A DNA stretch of 24,207 nt from positions 1 to 24,207 of the forward strand of contig SFER01000010.1 in assembly GCA_004557195.1 (NCBI GenBank), given 5' to 3'. The position numbers were made by a program, and so were the translations under genes. Origin of the DNA: Bacteroidales bacterium. Its GTDB lineage: Bacteria > Bacteroidota > Bacteroidia > Bacteroidales > Muribaculaceae. The notes under the pieces are model-generated. The model saw nothing but the letters and a program-made list of their open reading frames with translations, did not search any database and was not told where the DNA came from. This document shows, in pieces, positions 23,395 through 24,207 of the stretch. Within the stretch, counting starts at the first letter, position 1, and the number at the start of each line of letters is the position of its first letter.

Positions 23395-24207
23395 ATGGAA
23401 GCAAGGAAGTTGAAAAGATGCCCCATTGGGATACAGACATTCTCCGATATAATCGAGGAGAACTACATGTATGTTGACAAGACCGACATGGTGTATGAAT
23501 TAACCCATGGCGATAGTCGATATGTGTTTCTGAGCCGCCCGAGGCGGTTTGGGAAGTCTCTGCTTGCGTCCACCTTGAACAGCTATTTCTCCGGTCGCAA
23601 AGAGTTGTTCAAGGGGCTGAAAATCGATAAAATGGAGACCGAGTGGACGCAGTATCCTGTGCTCCACTTCGACATGAGCGGTGGCAAGCACATGAATGTA
23701 GATGCTCTTGAAGAATATTTGGGTTCTCTTTTATCACCTTATGAAAAGTTGTATGGTATAACTCCGGAATCCAAACAATGTAACATTCGCCTCAAGAACC
23801 TAATTCCTGCAGCTTACGAGAAAACCGGGCAAAAAGTGGTTGTAATCATTGATGAATACGACGCGCCGCTACTTGATGTTGTGCATGAGGAGGAGAACTT
23901 GCCGAAACTTCGCGATGTGATGCGCAACTTCTACTCGCCACTCAAGGCGTGCGACCCTTACATTCGCTTCGCGTTCCTCACCGGCATCACAAAGTTCTCA
24001 CAACTCAGCATTTTCAGCGAATTGAACAACATCGCGAATGTGAGTATGGATAAAGAGTATGCTGCCATCTGCGGTATCACAAAAGAGGAACTCACAGAGC
24101 AATTTGCCGGACATATTGATGCATTGGCAGAGGCAGAGGGGAAAACTCACGATGAAATGGTTGAAGAATTGGCATATCGCTATGATGGCTACCATTTCAC
24201 ATGGCCT
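23395..24207 (+). CDS. AAA-ATPase-like protein with probable DUF1703 nuclease part, 3'-truncated
   Basis: The frame starts at the ATG at 23395 and is open to the window end (271 codons), so the C-terminus is missing. The opening matches the AAA-ATPase-like family: PIGIQTFSDIIEEN and YVDKTDMVYEL, the P-loop SRPRRFGKSLL (GKS at 53-55) and the Walker B strand VVVIIDEYDAP (148-158). The FLTGITKFSQLSIFSELNN block and the RYDGYHF motif (about 260-266) follow. Family members usually end in a PD-(D/E)XK nuclease-like domain (DUF1703), which would lie beyond this window. Such genes occur in many copies per Bacteroides genome and their function is not known. It has its own promoter and looks like a single-gene unit. 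Confidence 0.9.
   Translation, partial: MEARKLKRCPIGIQTFSDIIEENYMYVDKTDMVYELTHGDSRYVFLSRPRRFGKSLLASTLNSYFSGRKELFKGLKIDKMETEWTQYPVLHFDMSGGKHMNVDALEEYLGSLLSPYEKLYGITPESKQCNIRLKNLIPAAYEKTGQKVVVIIDEYDAPLLDVVHEEENLPKLRDVMRNFYSPLKACDPYIRFAFLTGITKFSQLSIFSELNNIANVSMDKEYAAICGITKEELTEQFAGHIDALAEAEGKTHDEMVEELAYRYDGYHFTWP

Overview
The window looks like a chromosomal segment of a Bacteroidales bacterium, possibly of the Muribaculaceae. The family-level guess is an inference. Four things support the order: promoters of the Bacteroidetes type (TTTG about 19-20 bases ahead of TAnnTTTG), little or no Shine-Dalgarno sequence ahead of most genes, a TonB-dependent receptor with an N-terminal carboxypeptidase-regulatory-like domain, and several families typical of the phylum (DUF4292 lipoprotein, carboxy(nor)spermidine dehydrogenase, AAA-ATPase-like/DUF1703 protein). 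Most of the window is dense housekeeping DNA. I saw no phage, insertion sequence, CRISPR array, tRNA or rRNA.

Layout. Bases 1-500 are very GC-rich, low-complexity DNA without a convincing gene. They hold a nonamer tandem repeat and a possible leftward promoter. rplS (617-979) follows its own strong promoter and ends in a near-bidirectional terminator facing a leftward gene for a secreted protein (1043-2137). Bases 2361-9191 carry a tightly packed six-gene operon, mostly 3-24 bases between genes: dut, a large TPR protein, a DUF4292 lipoprotein, an EnvC-like degenerate LytM protein, a FemAB/GNAT-like transferase and a Wzx-type flippase. Apart from dut it is an envelope-assembly operon. greA and a HIT-family hydrolase (9437-10314) follow a long leader that contains a terminator-like hairpin. 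dgt (10450-11790) stands alone. Two leftward membrane-protein genes (11796-13469) diverge from rsmA-mgtE-carboxy(nor)spermidine dehydrogenase (13676-17066). A bidirectional terminator at 17118-17160 separates that operon from a leftward pair: a small His-rich membrane protein (19571-19906) and a TonB-dependent receptor (17171-19468). recR, a PfkB-family kinase and a K+/H+ antiporter of the CPA1/NhaP2 type form the next rightward operon (20242-23268). The window ends inside an AAA-ATPase-like gene preceded by short tandem repeats (23395 onward).

How the genes fit together. dut, dgt and the HIT protein act on nucleotide pools. rplS, rsmA and greA serve translation and transcription, and recR serves repair. 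The 2.8-9.2 kb operon links a LolB-like lipoprotein, a candidate amidase activator and a glycan transferase/flippase pair. mgtE and the antiporter handle ions. The His-rich protein and the receptor look like a metal- or metal-chelate-uptake pair. No single striking new system stands out. The best leads are the LolB-like/EnvC-like gene pair, the His-rich protein/receptor pair with its hairpin-bearing leader, and the greA leader.
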